From NCBI GenBank assembly GCA_001872725.1, contig MNWR01000102.1, forward strand, positions 1 through 57,240: a DNA stretch of 57,240 nucleotides, given 5' to 3'. Shown piece by piece: positions 1 to 8,462 of this stretch. The stretch is from Proteobacteria bacterium CG1_02_64_396 (GTDB lineage: Bacteria; Pseudomonadota; MNWR01; CG1-02-64-396). Numbering within the stretch: position 1 is the stretch's first letter; each line of letters begins with the position of its first letter. Under the pieces are notes generated by a model. The model was not told the origin of the DNA. It worked only from the letters and a program-made list of their open reading frames with translations, and did not search any database. A program made the position numbers and the translations under genes.

Positions 1-184
1 CCAACGGGGCCGGGATCTGTACGCGCTGCGAAAACAAACCGTCGAACCGGTTTTCGGCATCATCAAACAGGTGATGGGATTCCGGCAGTTTTCGCTGCGC
101 GGCCTGGCGAAGGTCAGTGGCGAATGGATCCTGGTGGCGTTGGCCTGGAACCTGAAACGGATGAATGTGCTGCGCATGGCCTGA
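1..184 (+). pseudogene. C-terminal end of a DDE transposase (IS1182/IS5-like), cut by the window edge
   Basis: The open frame enters from the left edge and stops at TGA 182-184. The last 60 residues read through YALRKQTVEPVFGIIKQ and GEWILVALAWNLKRM. This is the characteristic C-terminus of IS1182/IS5-type DDE transposases: the Glu of TVEP is the presumed third catalytic acid, and the Y-x2-R-x4-E-x6-K spacing resembles the YREK signature. The rest of the gene lies outside the window, so I cannot say whether it is intact. A terminal-repeat-like sequence follows about 140 bp downstream, consistent with the element's right end. Confidence 0.75.
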
Positions 185-325
185 ATAAGGCTCGCTGTCC
201 ACGGGGCAACGCCGTTTCAGCCCCTCAATCGCGCACAAAACAGCCCCCCGTTCACTCAGCCCTGCTCGCCGACTCGGGTACGACAATCAACGACGGTTTA
301 GCGCTCCCCCAATAGGGGGATGGGG

Positions 326-361
326 CAAGTCCGACAGACTCCTAGGAGTCTGTCGGACTTG
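326..361. repeat. 36-bp perfect palindrome: two transposon terminal repeats sharing a CTAG
   Basis: The left half reads CAAGTCCGACAGACTCCT and the right half is its exact reverse complement, meeting at CTAG. The same end sequence delimits the 216-bp element at 28465-28680. The simplest reading is the right end of the transposase-bearing element abutting the left end of another copy, with one CTAG target shared. Confidence 0.7.
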
Positions 362-580
362 AGGTTCGGCCACGGGGAGGCCTCCTACGCGCAATGGCTT
401 TTGCGTCGGTCCAGGCCTTGAAGCCCCCATCCCGGCGTCATCCCCGCCTGCGCGGGGATGACGCCGTGGGGGGGGCGGGACGCAATCGCGCCGGGGGCGG
501 CGCTCCTACCACATTGCCTGCGCGGGGATGGCGCTTCGAGGGGGGTGGGGTGGTGGACCGGTAAGTCCGACAGGCTCCTA
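342..580. mobile_element. possible degenerate MITE-like element with CTAGGAGTCTGTCGG ends
   Basis: The segment begins with CTAGGAGTCTGTCGGACTTG and ends with GTAAGTCCGACAGGCTCCTA, an inverted match with one or two mismatches. Its interior does not resemble the 28465-28680 element; it carries the hairpin at 434-465 and the inverted copy of the window-end tandem repeat. It may be a second non-autonomous copy or a mosaic of insertions, so the boundaries are tentative. Confidence 0.4.
434..534. repeat. inverted copy of the 67-bp repeat found tandemly at the right edge
   Basis: Reading 446-513, the series GCCTGCGCGGGGATGACG, GGGCGGGACGC, ATCGCGCCGG and GCGCTCCTACCAC matches, in reverse complement, the unit repeated at 57019-57240. 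A second partial unit begins at about 514. The hairpin at 434-465 (14-bp arms, loop of four) overlaps its start. Confidence 0.65.
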
Positions 581-967
581 AAAACAGCGCTCCGACTTGC
601 CACGAACGCTCGATCCTATGGTAGGAGCCCGGTCTCCGGGCGATTCACGGTCAACGCAGGATTGGATTTGGAGGGAAAGACCATCCGCAAGAGCGGTTCG
701 ACGGAGGTTGGGGCACCGGCTGCATCGCCCGCAGACCGGGCTTCTACTCCTGCCACAGGCCGCTTTCCCCAAAAAACCCGATCATCCCGAGCTTGTCGAG
801 GGATGGCGCGAACAACCCCCGCCCCCATTCCACCCTCGCTTTTATAATCTGCGTTCATCTGCGTCATCGCTGAAAAAAGCTTTTGAAATCCCCCCCATAC
901 CCCTTCCCGCCCATTCGGGGCAAAATCCCCCCACGACGTTTGATCCTCAACCTCCAGCGAGACCGCC

Positions 968-1273
968 ATGCGCCACGTCCACGAAGAACCCAACACCCCC
1001 TACGACCTGGCCGCCCAACAATCGGTGGAGCTGGCCAACCAACTCGCCGACGCCGACCAGGAGGCCGACATTTGGGACATCGCCGACGGCCTGTTGGCCG
1101 GAGCGATCCATTACTGGCTCTACAGCCGCCAGCCCTGCGAAGACCCCAAATGCAACGAATGTCTGCACACCGCCGAGGAGCGGATGGGTGATTTGATGCA
1201 GATGGCCAAAGAGATGGCCGAGAACAGCACCTATTACCACACCCCGAACGACCGCAACGTCGGGCGAGCTTGA
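968..1273 (+). CDS. small acidic protein of unknown function, 101 aa
   Basis: I do not recognise the family. The protein starts at the ATG at 968 and is acidic and mostly helical-looking. It has three closely spaced cysteines (C-x4-C-x2-C, in PCEDPKCNEC, about residues 57-65) that could bind a metal. Codon usage is like that of the neighbouring real genes and no signal peptide or membrane segment is present. It stands alone between the left repeat block and a convergent protease gene, so context gives no function. The region after its stop begins with a dispersed repeat (GGCGTCATTCCGGAGCC). Confidence 0.6.
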   Translation: MRHVHEEPNTPYDLAAQQSVELANQLADADQEADIWDIADGLLAGAIHYWLYSRQPCEDPKCNECLHTAEERMGDLMQMAKEMAENSTYYHTPNDRNVGRA

Positions 1274-1495
1274 GGGGGTTGATCGCAAAAGGGAAAGGCG
1301 TCATTCCGGAGCCCCGAAGGGGAATCCTGAATCCACCCGAAACCCCGCCTGCACCACAAGATGATCCCACCCCACGTCGAGGCGGCGTTGCAGGAGCACA
1401 CCGAGTATGTGCTGCGCGGCCAGGGGCGCTCGAATACCCCTATCGGGGGAGCGACGAGGTATTGCAAGGCGGCCCCTGAAGCGGCGGAGTTTTCC

Positions 1496-2734
1496 TTACT
1501 CCCCCTCCAGCCGCGCCACTCGAATCGGCGCGGGCGGATGGCTGTCGTGAAACGCCGAATAAAGGGGATCGGGGGTGAGGGTGGCGGCGTTGTCGGCGTA
1601 GAGCTTGACCAGTGCGGTGACCAGGTCGTGGCGGTCGGTTTGCTGTCCGGCGTAGCGGTCGGCCTCGAACTCGTGTTGGCGCGAATAGAGCGCCATCAAG
1701 GGATCAAGGAAGAAGCTGAAGACCGGCATCGCCAGCAAAAACAGGGCGATGGCGCCATGGGGGGAGGGGGTGGCGACGCCAAGACTGGCGTAGAACCAGG
1801 GTTCTGCAGCCAGCCAGCCCAGAATCCCCAGTGCCGCCAGCGAGGTGAGCCCCGTTAGCACCAGACGACGGCGGATGTGGTGCAGTTTGAAATGGCCCAG
1901 CTCGTGGGCCAGGACCGCCTCGATCTCGTCGGGGCTCAGCCGTTCGATCAGGGTGTCGTAAAAGACGATCCGCTTGCTTTTGCCGAAGCCGGTGAAGTAG
2001 GCGTTGCCGTGGCTGGAGCGGCGGCTGCCGTCCATGACGAAAATCCCCTGGCTGGTGAAACCGCTGCGGGCCAGAAGCGCTTCGATCCGGCGTTTGAGTT
2101 CCCCATCCTCAAGGGGGTTGAACGTGTTGAACCAGGGGGCGATGAAGGTGGGGTAGATCCAGATCATCAACACGATGAACCCCATCCACACCCCCCATAG
2201 CCACAGCCACCACAAGGGGCCGGCGGCGCTCATCAGCAGCAGGGCGACCCAAGCCAGCGGCAGGGTGACCGCCAACATCACCACCGCGTTTTTCAGGGTG
2301 TCGCTCCAAAACAGGGCCGGTGTGGTGCGGTTGAAGCCGAAACGGCTTTCGACCTTGAAGGTCTTCCACCAAGTCATCGGGATCTCCAACACCGTACCGA
2401 TCAGCGCCAGCGACATCAGCACCCCGGTCCCGGTGACGACCGGCCCCAGGGCAAAGGTGCGCCAAAGTTGGTCGAGGCTGTTCAGCCCGCCCCCCAACGT
2501 CCACCCCAGCACAATCAACGCGCCGATGCCCACCTCCCACATCGACATTCGGGTGTTGACCCCGGTGTAACGGGCCGCCTTGGTGTGCTCGGCGAGCGAG
2601 ATCGCCCCCTCGAAACGGGGAGGGACTTGGCCTGCATGGCGGGCGACAAAACCGATGTGGCGCAGCGCCAGCCACCACTCCACGGTGAGGGAGAGGGCGA
2701 GGAGGGCGAGGAAGATCGAGGTGAAAAGGGACAT
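1496..2734 (-). CDS. M48 family integral membrane metalloprotease, Ste24/HtpX-like
   Basis: This is a 412-residue zinc endopeptidase of the Ste24 (CAAX protease) type, predicted to sit in the inner membrane. The zinc site HELGH is at about 277-281, with the third ligand in SRQHEFEADRYA near residue 360, the arrangement typical of Ste24. Several hydrophobic segments precede and follow the active site. I chose the ATG at 2734 because AGGAAC lies just upstream and the hydrophobic N-terminus MSLFTSIFLALL follows. The frame stays open to 2953 but that extension is Pro/Gly/His-rich and unlike the family. The gene is monocistronic and divergent from coq7. Likely roles are membrane protein quality control or peptide processing; the substrate is unknown. 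Confidence 0.9.
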   Translation of the reverse strand: MSLFTSIFLALLALSLTVEWWLALRHIGFVARHAGQVPPRFEGAISLAEHTKAARYTGVNTRMSMWEVGIGALIVLGWTLGGGLNSLDQLWRTFALGPVVTGTGVLMSLALIGTVLEIPMTWWKTFKVESRFGFNRTTPALFWSDTLKNAVVMLAVTLPLAWVALLLMSAAGPLWWLWLWGVWMGFIVLMIWIYPTFIAPWFNTFNPLEDGELKRRIEALLARSGFTSQGIFVMDGSRRSSHGNAYFTGFGKSKRIVFYDTLIERLSPDEIEAVLAHELGHFKLHHIRRRLVLTGLTSLAALGILGWLAAEPWFYASLGVATPSPHGAIALFLLAMPVFSFFLDPLMALYSRQHEFEADRYAGQQTDRHDLVTALVKLYADNAATLTPDPLYSAFHDSHPPAPIRVARLEGE

Positions 2735-2822
2735 GGGTTTAGCTGTTCCTTTGATGTGCACGGCTTGATGTGGCTTGCCGCACACTGCGACGATTCGGTT
2801 ATGGGGGGCTACCCTCACCCCG

Positions 2823-2866
2823 ACCTGTCCCCCGTTGGGGGCTTCCTGCCGGTGAGAGGGACAGGT
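2823..2866. repeat. nested inverted repeat in the M48-coq7 intergenic region
   Basis: ACCTGTCCC (2823-2831) is matched by GGGACAGGT (2858-2866), with a second small hairpin CCCCCGTTGGGGG nested inside. It looks like a dispersed extragenic repeat rather than a terminator, since no T-tract follows. It lies between two divergent genes. Confidence 0.4.
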
Positions 2867-3032
2867 GGGGTTCGGCGGTGCTATCTGCGCCAGCATTGCA
2901 TCTGGGCCAGGGAAAACGCCGGGGATTGTGGCCCAAATCCCTTCATGCCCCAAATCGGGATTCCCCCCTTGTCCATCCCCAATCTATGGTAACTTCTGCC
3001 CCTCGACCGCATTTCGCAAAACCGAGGTGGCC

Positions 3033-3674
3033 ATGAAACGTAGACCCTCCCTTGCCGACCGCTTGATCCCCCATCTCGACCGCGCCCTGCGCACCCTCAC
3101 CGCGTCGCCGATCCACCACCGCCCCGATCCGGGGGCTGAGGTCGAAGATCCCCAGCCGATGACCGAGGCCGAAAAGCGGCACGTCATCGGGTTGATGCGG
3201 GTCAACTATGCCGGAGAGGTGGCGGCCCAGGGGCTCTATCAGGGGCAAAGCCTGACCGCCAACCACCCAGAGCTGGTCGACAAACTCCATCACGCCATGA
3301 ACGAGGAGGAGGACCATCTGGCTTGGTGCGCCGACCGGGTGCACGAGCTGGGGGGGCGGGTGTCGCTGCTGAATCCGATTTGGTACGCAGGATCGGTGGC
3401 CCTGGGGGCGGCGGCGGGGATTGCTGGGGATCGCTGGAACCTCGGCTTTTTGGCCGAAACCGAAAAACAGGTGGTCGATCACCTTCAGGGGCACTTGGAG
3501 ACCATGCCCGATCAGGCGATGCGCGCCAAGGCGGTGGTCCAGCAGATGCAGGTCGACGAGGGGCATCATCGCGACATGGCCTTGCACCACGGCGGGGCGG
3601 AGCTCCCCGAACCGATTCCGTCGCTGATGAAACTCAGCAGCAAATTGCTGACTAAGGGCTCGTACTGGATTTAA
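3033..3674 (+). CDS. coq7: 3-demethoxyubiquinol 3-hydroxylase (Coq7)
   Basis: The protein (213 aa) is a di-iron monooxygenase performing the late ring hydroxylation of ubiquinone biosynthesis at the membrane. The two ligand repeats are visible: Glu in NYAGEVAAQGLY and ExxH in EEEDHLAW, then Glu in LAETEKQVVDH and ExxH in DEGHHRDMA. The ATG at 3033 is preceded by GAGGTGG. The open frame extends upstream to 2865, but that part lies in a repeat. It shows the organism makes ubiquinone aerobically; UbiF is the alternative enzyme in enterobacteria. Confidence 0.93.
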   Translation: MKRRPSLADRLIPHLDRALRTLTASPIHHRPDPGAEVEDPQPMTEAEKRHVIGLMRVNYAGEVAAQGLYQGQSLTANHPELVDKLHHAMNEEEDHLAWCADRVHELGGRVSLLNPIWYAGSVALGAAAGIAGDRWNLGFLAETEKQVVDHLQGHLETMPDQAMRAKAVVQQMQVDEGHHRDMALHHGGAELPEPIPSLMKLSSKLLTKGSYWI

Positions 3675-3769
3675 GCCCGTGATCGCTTTGGGACCGGGAA
3701 GGGGGCTGAACAGCCGCGCTGCCAAAGGGGAAATTCCCTTGACAGCCCCGGTATTTCCGCCCCCTTTTC

Positions 3770-3799
3770 TTGACCGGTTTTACCCCTGACCGCTAGGAT
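3770..3799 (+). promoter_or_regulatory. candidate sigma70-type promoter for the rsx operon
   Basis: TTGACC (3770-3775) and TAGGAT (3794-3799) are separated by 18 bp, giving a leader of about 185 nt before the GTG of rsxA. The rest of the 3675-3990 gap shows only a short inverted repeat (AAGGG..CCCTT near 3725-3740) and a stray TTGACA at 3739-3744 without a matching -10. Confidence 0.3.
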
Positions 3800-3990
3800 C
3801 CCGCCCTCTCAAACAGGGGGGCGTTGGCTTTATGACAAAGCCGTGGTCTTGTCGCCTTTTCGACCGAGGCCGCTTGGAAAAAACCTTTCAAAAATAAGGG
3901 CAAAGCGGTTGGTTGCCGGTTGGCCTTACCTTTGCGACGTTGTGATTGCTTCCGTTACTGCTCAACTTGAATTTTTGAATAGGGTCGCTT

Positions 3991-4572
3991 GTGACCGAGA
4001 TCGTTCTCATCCTGGTATCGACCGTCCTGGTCAACAACTTCGTGTTGGCCAAGTTTCTCGGCGTCTGCCCTTTTCTTGGGGTCTCCAAGAAGGTAGAGAC
4101 CGCTGCCGGAATGTCGCTGGCGGTGCTTTTCGTGATGACCCTGGCTTCGGTGATGTCGTGGGTGATCCAGCACTGGCTGCTCGTCCCCTTCGGGCTTGAG
4201 TACCTGCAAACGATCTCCTTCATTTTGGTGATCGCCAGCCTCGTGCAGCTCACCGAGATCGTCATCCACAAGGCCTCACCCGTTCTTTATCAATCCCTTG
4301 GGATCTTTCTGCCCCTCATCACCACCAACTGCGCGGTGTTGGGCGTGGCGATCCTGAACATTCAGCAGGAGCACACCTTCTTGCAGAGCACCTTTTACGG
4401 GGTCGGTGCCGCCCTGGGCTTTGCACTGGTGTTGGTCCTCTTTGCCGGACTGCGCGAGCGGATTGATCGCGCCGACATCCCCCGGGCCTTTCAAGGGCCC
4501 GCCATCACCATGGTGACTGCCGGGTTGATGTCGGTGGCGTTTCTCGGCTTCGCCGGTTTGGTCAAGGCTTGA
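3991..4572 (+). CDS. rsxA: Rnf/Rsx electron transport complex subunit A
   Basis: This is an integral membrane subunit (193 aa) of the Rnf complex, which couples electron flow between ferredoxin and NAD to ion movement. In some bacteria it reduces SoxR. It starts with GTG (AGGG about 8 nt upstream) and reads [19 protein letters not shown] and [14 protein letters not shown]; these conserved cysteines hold the iron-sulfur cluster shared with RsxE. About six hydrophobic helices are visible and the length is normal. First gene of a six-gene operon in the canonical A-B-C-D-G-E order. Confidence 0.95.
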   Translation: MTEIVLILVSTVLVNNFVLAKFLGVCPFLGVSKKVETAAGMSLAVLFVMTLASVMSWVIQHWLLVPFGLEYLQTISFILVIASLVQLTEIVIHKASPVLYQSLGIFLPLITTNCAVLGVAILNIQQEHTFLQSTFYGVGAALGFALVLVLFAGLRERIDRADIPRAFQGPAITMVTAGLMSVAFLGFAGLVKA

Positions 4573-4620
4573 ATTTCATGAACCTTCTCAATCTTTCATA
4601 TAAATCCTGTGGAGTTCCCC

Positions 4621-5220
4621 ATGCTGTCCGCGATCCTGACGTTGGGGGGGCTTGCTCTCCTGGCGGGGCTGGGACTCGGATACGCCGGCAAGCGGCTTCG
4701 CGTCGAGGAAGACCCTCTGGTCGAAAAAGTCGACGCGATTTTGCCGCAGACCCAATGCGGTCAATGCGGCTATCCGGGTTGTAAGCCCTACGCAGAGGCC
4801 CTCGCCAACGGCGAGGCCGACATCAATCTCTGCCCCCCTGGTGGGGAGCGGGTGATTCGCGAGCTGGCCGAGCTGCTGGGGGTCGCCCCCAAGCCCTTGG
4901 ATGGGGCGGAGCCCGTCCCCAAGGTCGCGGTCATCGACGAGTCGGCGTGCATTGGCTGCACCCTTTGTCTGAAGGCCTGCCCAGTCGATGCCATCGTGGG
5001 GGCGGTCAAGCAGTACCACACCGTGGTGCGCGGCGCCTGCACCGGGTGCGAGCTGTGCCTGGCCCCCTGTCCCGCCGATTGCATCACCATGCAGCCCCTT
5101 CCCCCCGACGTGCGCCAATGGCGCTGGAGCAGCCCCGACAAGGTGCCGCCCTCCGCCCCCTCTGCCGAGGAGAACCAAGCCTCGGACGACGCCCCCTCCG
5201 CATCGAAAAAGGCGGCTTGA
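4621..5220 (+). CDS. rsxB: Rnf/Rsx electron transport complex subunit B
   Basis: This iron-sulfur subunit (199 aa) takes electrons from or gives them to ferredoxin. An N-terminal membrane anchor is followed by the four-cysteine cluster domain beginning CGQCGYPGC, then two 4Fe-4S motifs, [12 protein letters not shown] and [12 protein letters not shown]. The C-terminal tail is Ser/Ala/Pro-rich and probably disordered. I prefer the ATG at 4621 (GGAG just upstream) to the GTG at 4609 four codons earlier. It ends 4 bp before rsxC, implying coupled translation. Confidence 0.93.
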   Translation: MLSAILTLGGLALLAGLGLGYAGKRLRVEEDPLVEKVDAILPQTQCGQCGYPGCKPYAEALANGEADINLCPPGGERVIRELAELLGVAPKPLDGAEPVPKVAVIDESACIGCTLCLKACPVDAIVGAVKQYHTVVRGACTGCELCLAPCPADCITMQPLPPDVRQWRWSSPDKVPPSAPSAEENQASDDAPSASKKAA

Positions 5221-5224
5221 TCCC

Positions 5225-6760
5225 ATGCTCGTAAAGCTCGTCAAAGGGGCGTTGGGACACACCTTTGCCCGGGGTGGGGTGCACCCTCCGACCGAGAAAA
5301 AGGCGACCCAAGGTTCCGCCATCGAAACCCTCGATCCGCAAGGTGAGGTGATCCTTGCCCTAAACCAGCACATCGGCTCCCCGGCGTTGCCGGTCGTGGC
5401 GGTGGGGGACCGGGTCTTTGTGGGGACAACCGTGGCCCGCGCTACCGGTTTTATCTCCGCCCCGCTGCACAGTTCCGTTTCGGGGACTGTTACCGCCATC
5501 GAAAACCGTCCCTCGACCCACGCCTCGGGTTTGGCGGTTCCCTGCATCGTCATCGCCTCCGACGGGCAATTCACCCCCGATCTCGGACTCAAGGCGCTGG
5601 GCGATTGTGGCAAGCTGGGCCGTGACACCCTGCGCGAGGCGGTGCGGCTGGCCGGTTTGACCGGATTGGGCGGCGCCTCCTTCCCCACGGCGGTGAAGCT
5701 TTCCCCCCCCTCGAACCATCCGGTCGAAACCCTGGTGCTTAACGGGGTCGAGTGCGAGCCGTTCCTGACCTGCGACCACCGTTTGATGCTGGAGGCCCCC
5801 GAGGCGATCATCGCCGGGGGACGGGCGATGGCCCGCGCGGTTGGGGCGGCCAACATCGTCATCGCCATCGAAGCGAACAAGCCCGACGCCATCGCGGCGA
5901 TGAAGCAGGCGGCGGCCCCCTACCCCGAGATCGGCGTCGAGGTGTTGCCGGTCCGGTATCCGCAGGGTTCCGAAAAGCAGCTGATTCAGGCGCTGTTCGG
6001 GCTTGAGGTCCCCAGCCACGGGTTGCCACTCGACGTCGGGTTGGTGGTGCAAAACGTTGGGACCGCCTGGGCGGTCCACCATCTGCTGACCACCGGCGAA
6101 CCGTTGGTCAGCCGGGTGGTGACGGTGACCGGCCCGTTGGTTCCGCGGCCGAAGAACCTGCGGGTCCGTTTGGGCACCCCGCTGCGTGAAATCCTGGCCG
6201 CCTGCGGCGTCGACGAGAAGGTGATGAACCGCGCCACCGCGATCCTGGGCGGTCCGATGATGGGGACGATCCTGCTCAATCCCGATGCTCCGTTGGTCAA
6301 GGGGATCGGCGGCATCCTGGTCATGGACGGCTCCGTGCAGGAGCGCAATCCCGACCCCTGCATCCGCTGCGCCCGCTGCGTCACGGCCTGCCCGACCGGG
6401 CTGCTGCCCAACGAATTGGGATGGTTTGCCAAGACCGATCAATTCGAGCGCAGCCAGGAATACGACCTGTTCGATTGCATTGAATGCGGTTGCTGCGCCT
6501 TCGTTTGCCCCTCCCGGATTCCGTTGGTCCACTACTTCCGCTACGCCAAGAGCCAGATCTGGTTTGCCGAGCGCGAAAAGCGCAAAGCCGACGAGGCCAA
6601 GGAGCGCTCCGACGCCAAGAAGGCACGCATCGAGCGGGAGGAGGAGGAAAAACGGCGCAAGCGCGAGGAGGTCAAGGCCAAGATGGCGGCGGCTAAGCAA
6701 GAGGCCGACGCGACCAAGGTGGCACAGGCTGCCGAAGAGACGAGTGGAGAGCAGGCATGA
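5225..6760 (+). CDS. rsxC: Rnf/Rsx electron transport complex subunit C
   Basis: This peripheral subunit (511 aa) is the NADH/NAD and flavin-binding side of the complex. It has an N-terminal barrel region with FARGGVHPP, the Complex1-51K-like nucleotide/FMN domain (GLGGASFPTAVK, LNGVECEPFLTCDH), and two 4Fe-4S motifs near residues 378-430 (CIRCARCVTACP, CIECGCCAFVCPS). The tail from about 450 is a charged Lys/Glu coiled coil of modest length; enterobacterial RsxC has a much longer repeat tail. The ATG at 5225 has AAGGCGG upstream. It overlaps rsxD by 4 bp. Confidence 0.95.
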   Translation: MLVKLVKGALGHTFARGGVHPPTEKKATQGSAIETLDPQGEVILALNQHIGSPALPVVAVGDRVFVGTTVARATGFISAPLHSSVSGTVTAIENRPSTHASGLAVPCIVIASDGQFTPDLGLKALGDCGKLGRDTLREAVRLAGLTGLGGASFPTAVKLSPPSNHPVETLVLNGVECEPFLTCDHRLMLEAPEAIIAGGRAMARAVGAANIVIAIEANKPDAIAAMKQAAAPYPEIGVEVLPVRYPQGSEKQLIQALFGLEVPSHGLPLDVGLVVQNVGTAWAVHHLLTTGEPLVSRVVTVTGPLVPRPKNLRVRLGTPLREILAACGVDEKVMNRATAILGGPMMGTILLNPDAPLVKGIGGILVMDGSVQERNPDPCIRCARCVTACPTGLLPNELGWFAKTDQFERSQEYDLFDCIECGCCAFVCPSRIPLVHYFRYAKSQIWFAEREKRKADEAKERSDAKKARIEREEEEKRRKREEVKAKMAAAKQEADATKVAQAAEETSGEQA

Positions 6761-7854
6761 GCGGCCGGGTACTGGCATCCCCCTACATTCACTCCGGCGC
6801 TGCGGTCGACACCATCATGTATTGGGTGGTGGGGGCTTTACTCCCCGCCGCCGCCTGGGGTGTTTACTGCTTTGGCTGGCCCGCCTTCTGGACACTCTTT
6901 CTCGGAATCGGTAGCGCCATGGTCGCCGAATGGCTGACTTTGCGCGCCATGGGGCGCCCCAATCGGGTGCGCGATGGCTCGGCGGCCCTGACCGGTCTGT
7001 TGCTGGCGATGACCCTGCCCCCCTACGCCCCCTGGTGGCTGACGGTGCTCGGCTCGGTGGTCGCCATCGTCATCGGTAAGCAGATCTACGGCGGTCTGGG
7101 TTACAACCCCTTCAACCCCGCCCTGATTGCCCGCGTGATTTTGCTGGTGTCGTTCCCGGTCCACATGACGACCTGGCCGACCCCCATTTTTCTGCTCGAC
7201 GCCGGGCTCGACCCCTACAACTTCATGCAGGGTCTGGCGGTGACCTTCGGTTCGATCCTGCCCCAAGGGGTCACCTGGGATACCGTCACCTCGGCCTCGC
7301 TGTTGGGGCAATACCGCACCGAACTCTCGGCTGGGGCAACGGTGGGTGAGGCGCTGACGGCGGGGTCGGGGTATCCCGGCTACAGCTGGGTCGATCTGAT
7401 GTTGGGCCGCTCGGCGGGGAGCTTGGGCGAGGTTTCGGCCTTGCTCCTCTTGCTCGGCGGCGCGGTTTTGCTATTCAAACGAATCATCACCTGGCACATC
7501 CCGGTGGCGATGATCGGCGCGACCGTGGGGATGGCGGCGATCTTTTGGACCCTCGATCCCACCCATTACCTCGACCCCATGCTGCATCTGTTTTCGGGCG
7601 GTTTGATCCTCGGCGCCCTCTTCATGGCTACCGACATGGTCACCAGCCCGACCACCCCCAAGGGGCAGCTCATCTTCGGGGCGAGCATCGGCATCCTGAC
7701 CTACGTCATCCGCACCTGGGGCGGTTACCCCGAGGGGGTGTCGTTCGCCATCGTCATCATGAACATGGCAGTCCCCTTCATCGATCAGTACACCCGTCCC
7801 CGTGTCTACGGTCATGGCCGTAAGGTCCAGGGTTTTAAGGGGGGCGCACGATGA
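6757..7854 (+). CDS. rsxD: Rnf/Rsx electron transport complex subunit D
   Basis: This polytopic membrane subunit (365 aa) is a homologue of NqrB/RnfD. Conserved segments RVRDGSAALTGLLLAMTLPP and GGLGYNPFNPALIARV are present, and hydrophobic helices cover most of the chain. The covalent FMN site in this family usually reads S/T-x-A-T-P-L; here the aligned stretch is TSASLL (178-183), with Ser181 where a Thr is expected, by my recollection of the family. The start overlaps the rsxC stop (ATGA) and its end overlaps rsxG the same way. Confidence 0.94.
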   Translation: MSGRVLASPYIHSGAAVDTIMYWVVGALLPAAAWGVYCFGWPAFWTLFLGIGSAMVAEWLTLRAMGRPNRVRDGSAALTGLLLAMTLPPYAPWWLTVLGSVVAIVIGKQIYGGLGYNPFNPALIARVILLVSFPVHMTTWPTPIFLLDAGLDPYNFMQGLAVTFGSILPQGVTWDTVTSASLLGQYRTELSAGATVGEALTAGSGYPGYSWVDLMLGRSAGSLGEVSALLLLLGGAVLLFKRIITWHIPVAMIGATVGMAAIFWTLDPTHYLDPMLHLFSGGLILGALFMATDMVTSPTTPKGQLIFGASIGILTYVIRTWGGYPEGVSFAIVIMNMAVPFIDQYTRPRVYGHGRKVQGFKGGAR

Positions 7855-8450
7855 AGGATGTGGCGAAGATGGCCCTGATTCTGGGCGCGGTGGGTGTGGT
7901 GGCGACCGGCATTTTGGCGGGGGTGGAGCAGGCGACCCGCGGGCCGATTCAAGAGGCGGTGCGGCAAGAGATCCTGGCCGGACTGACTGTGGTGCTTCCC
8001 CCCTTCGACAACGCCCCCGATCAAGACACGGTGGAGCTGGCGATTGGCGATCCTGCCGGAGGCACCCGCACCGTTTATCGGGCGCGCATCGGCAAAGAGG
8101 TGGTCGGTGCCGCCTTCGTCGAGACCGCCCCCGACGGTTATTCGGGACGGATCGACATCCTCATGGGGGTAACCGCCGCTGGGGTGCTCAGCGGTATCCG
8201 GGTGGTGCAGCACGCCGAGACCCCCGGCCTGGGCGATAAGATCGTCCTCGATCATGCCTGGGTCGACTTCTTCAAGGGCAAAGCGCTCGGCAATCCCGAC
8301 GAAGCGCACTGGAAGGTGAAAAAGGATGGGGGGATCTTCGACCAGTTCACCGGCGCGACCATCACCCCCCGTGCCGTGGTCAAGGCGGTGAAACACGGAC
8401 TGGATGAGTTTCAGTCGCATCGACTGACCATTCTGGGCATTCACAACTAA
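7851..8450 (+). CDS. rsxG: Rnf/Rsx electron transport complex subunit G
   Basis: This single-pass membrane protein (199 aa) has a periplasmic FMN-binding domain. The covalent flavin motif TGAT is at 167-170 (FTGATITPRAV), so Thr170 is the expected attachment site. An N-terminal hydrophobic helix lies at about 6-24, and the conserved HAETPGLGDK (121-130) is visible. The ATG overlaps the rsxD stop codon. Its intact flavin motif contrasts with the altered one in the adjoining rsxD. Confidence 0.94.
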   Translation: MKDVAKMALILGAVGVVATGILAGVEQATRGPIQEAVRQEILAGLTVVLPPFDNAPDQDTVELAIGDPAGGTRTVYRARIGKEVVGAAFVETAPDGYSGRIDILMGVTAAGVLSGIRVVQHAETPGLGDKIVLDHAWVDFFKGKALGNPDEAHWKVKKDGGIFDQFTGATITPRAVVKAVKHGLDEFQSHRLTILGIHN

Positions 8451-8462
8451 CCGAGGTCCGAG

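Larger units (their letters stand above)
185..967. other. gene-free stretch made of transposon ends and dispersed repeats
   Basis: No convincing gene is seen. The segment holds the 36-bp palindrome at 326-361, a 14-bp-stem hairpin at 434-465 (GGCGTCATCCCCGC arms), an inverted copy of the 67-bp repeat that tandemly ends the window, a further degenerate transposon end near 561-580, and a REP-like hairpin around 620-645 (TAGGAGCCCGG tct CCGGGCGA). Several open frames cross it on both strands, but they run through the repeats and encode Pro/Arg/Ser-rich sequence without a family signature. Confidence 0.6.

Noticed and set aside
458-1196. Open frames across the left repeat region
   Set aside because: They run through hairpins and repeats and translate to Pro/Arg/Ser-rich sequence; no start signals.
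5360-6778. 472-codon open frame on the minus strand
   Set aside because: It is the antisense of rsxC in GC-rich sequence, rich in Gly/Arg/His and without family signatures.
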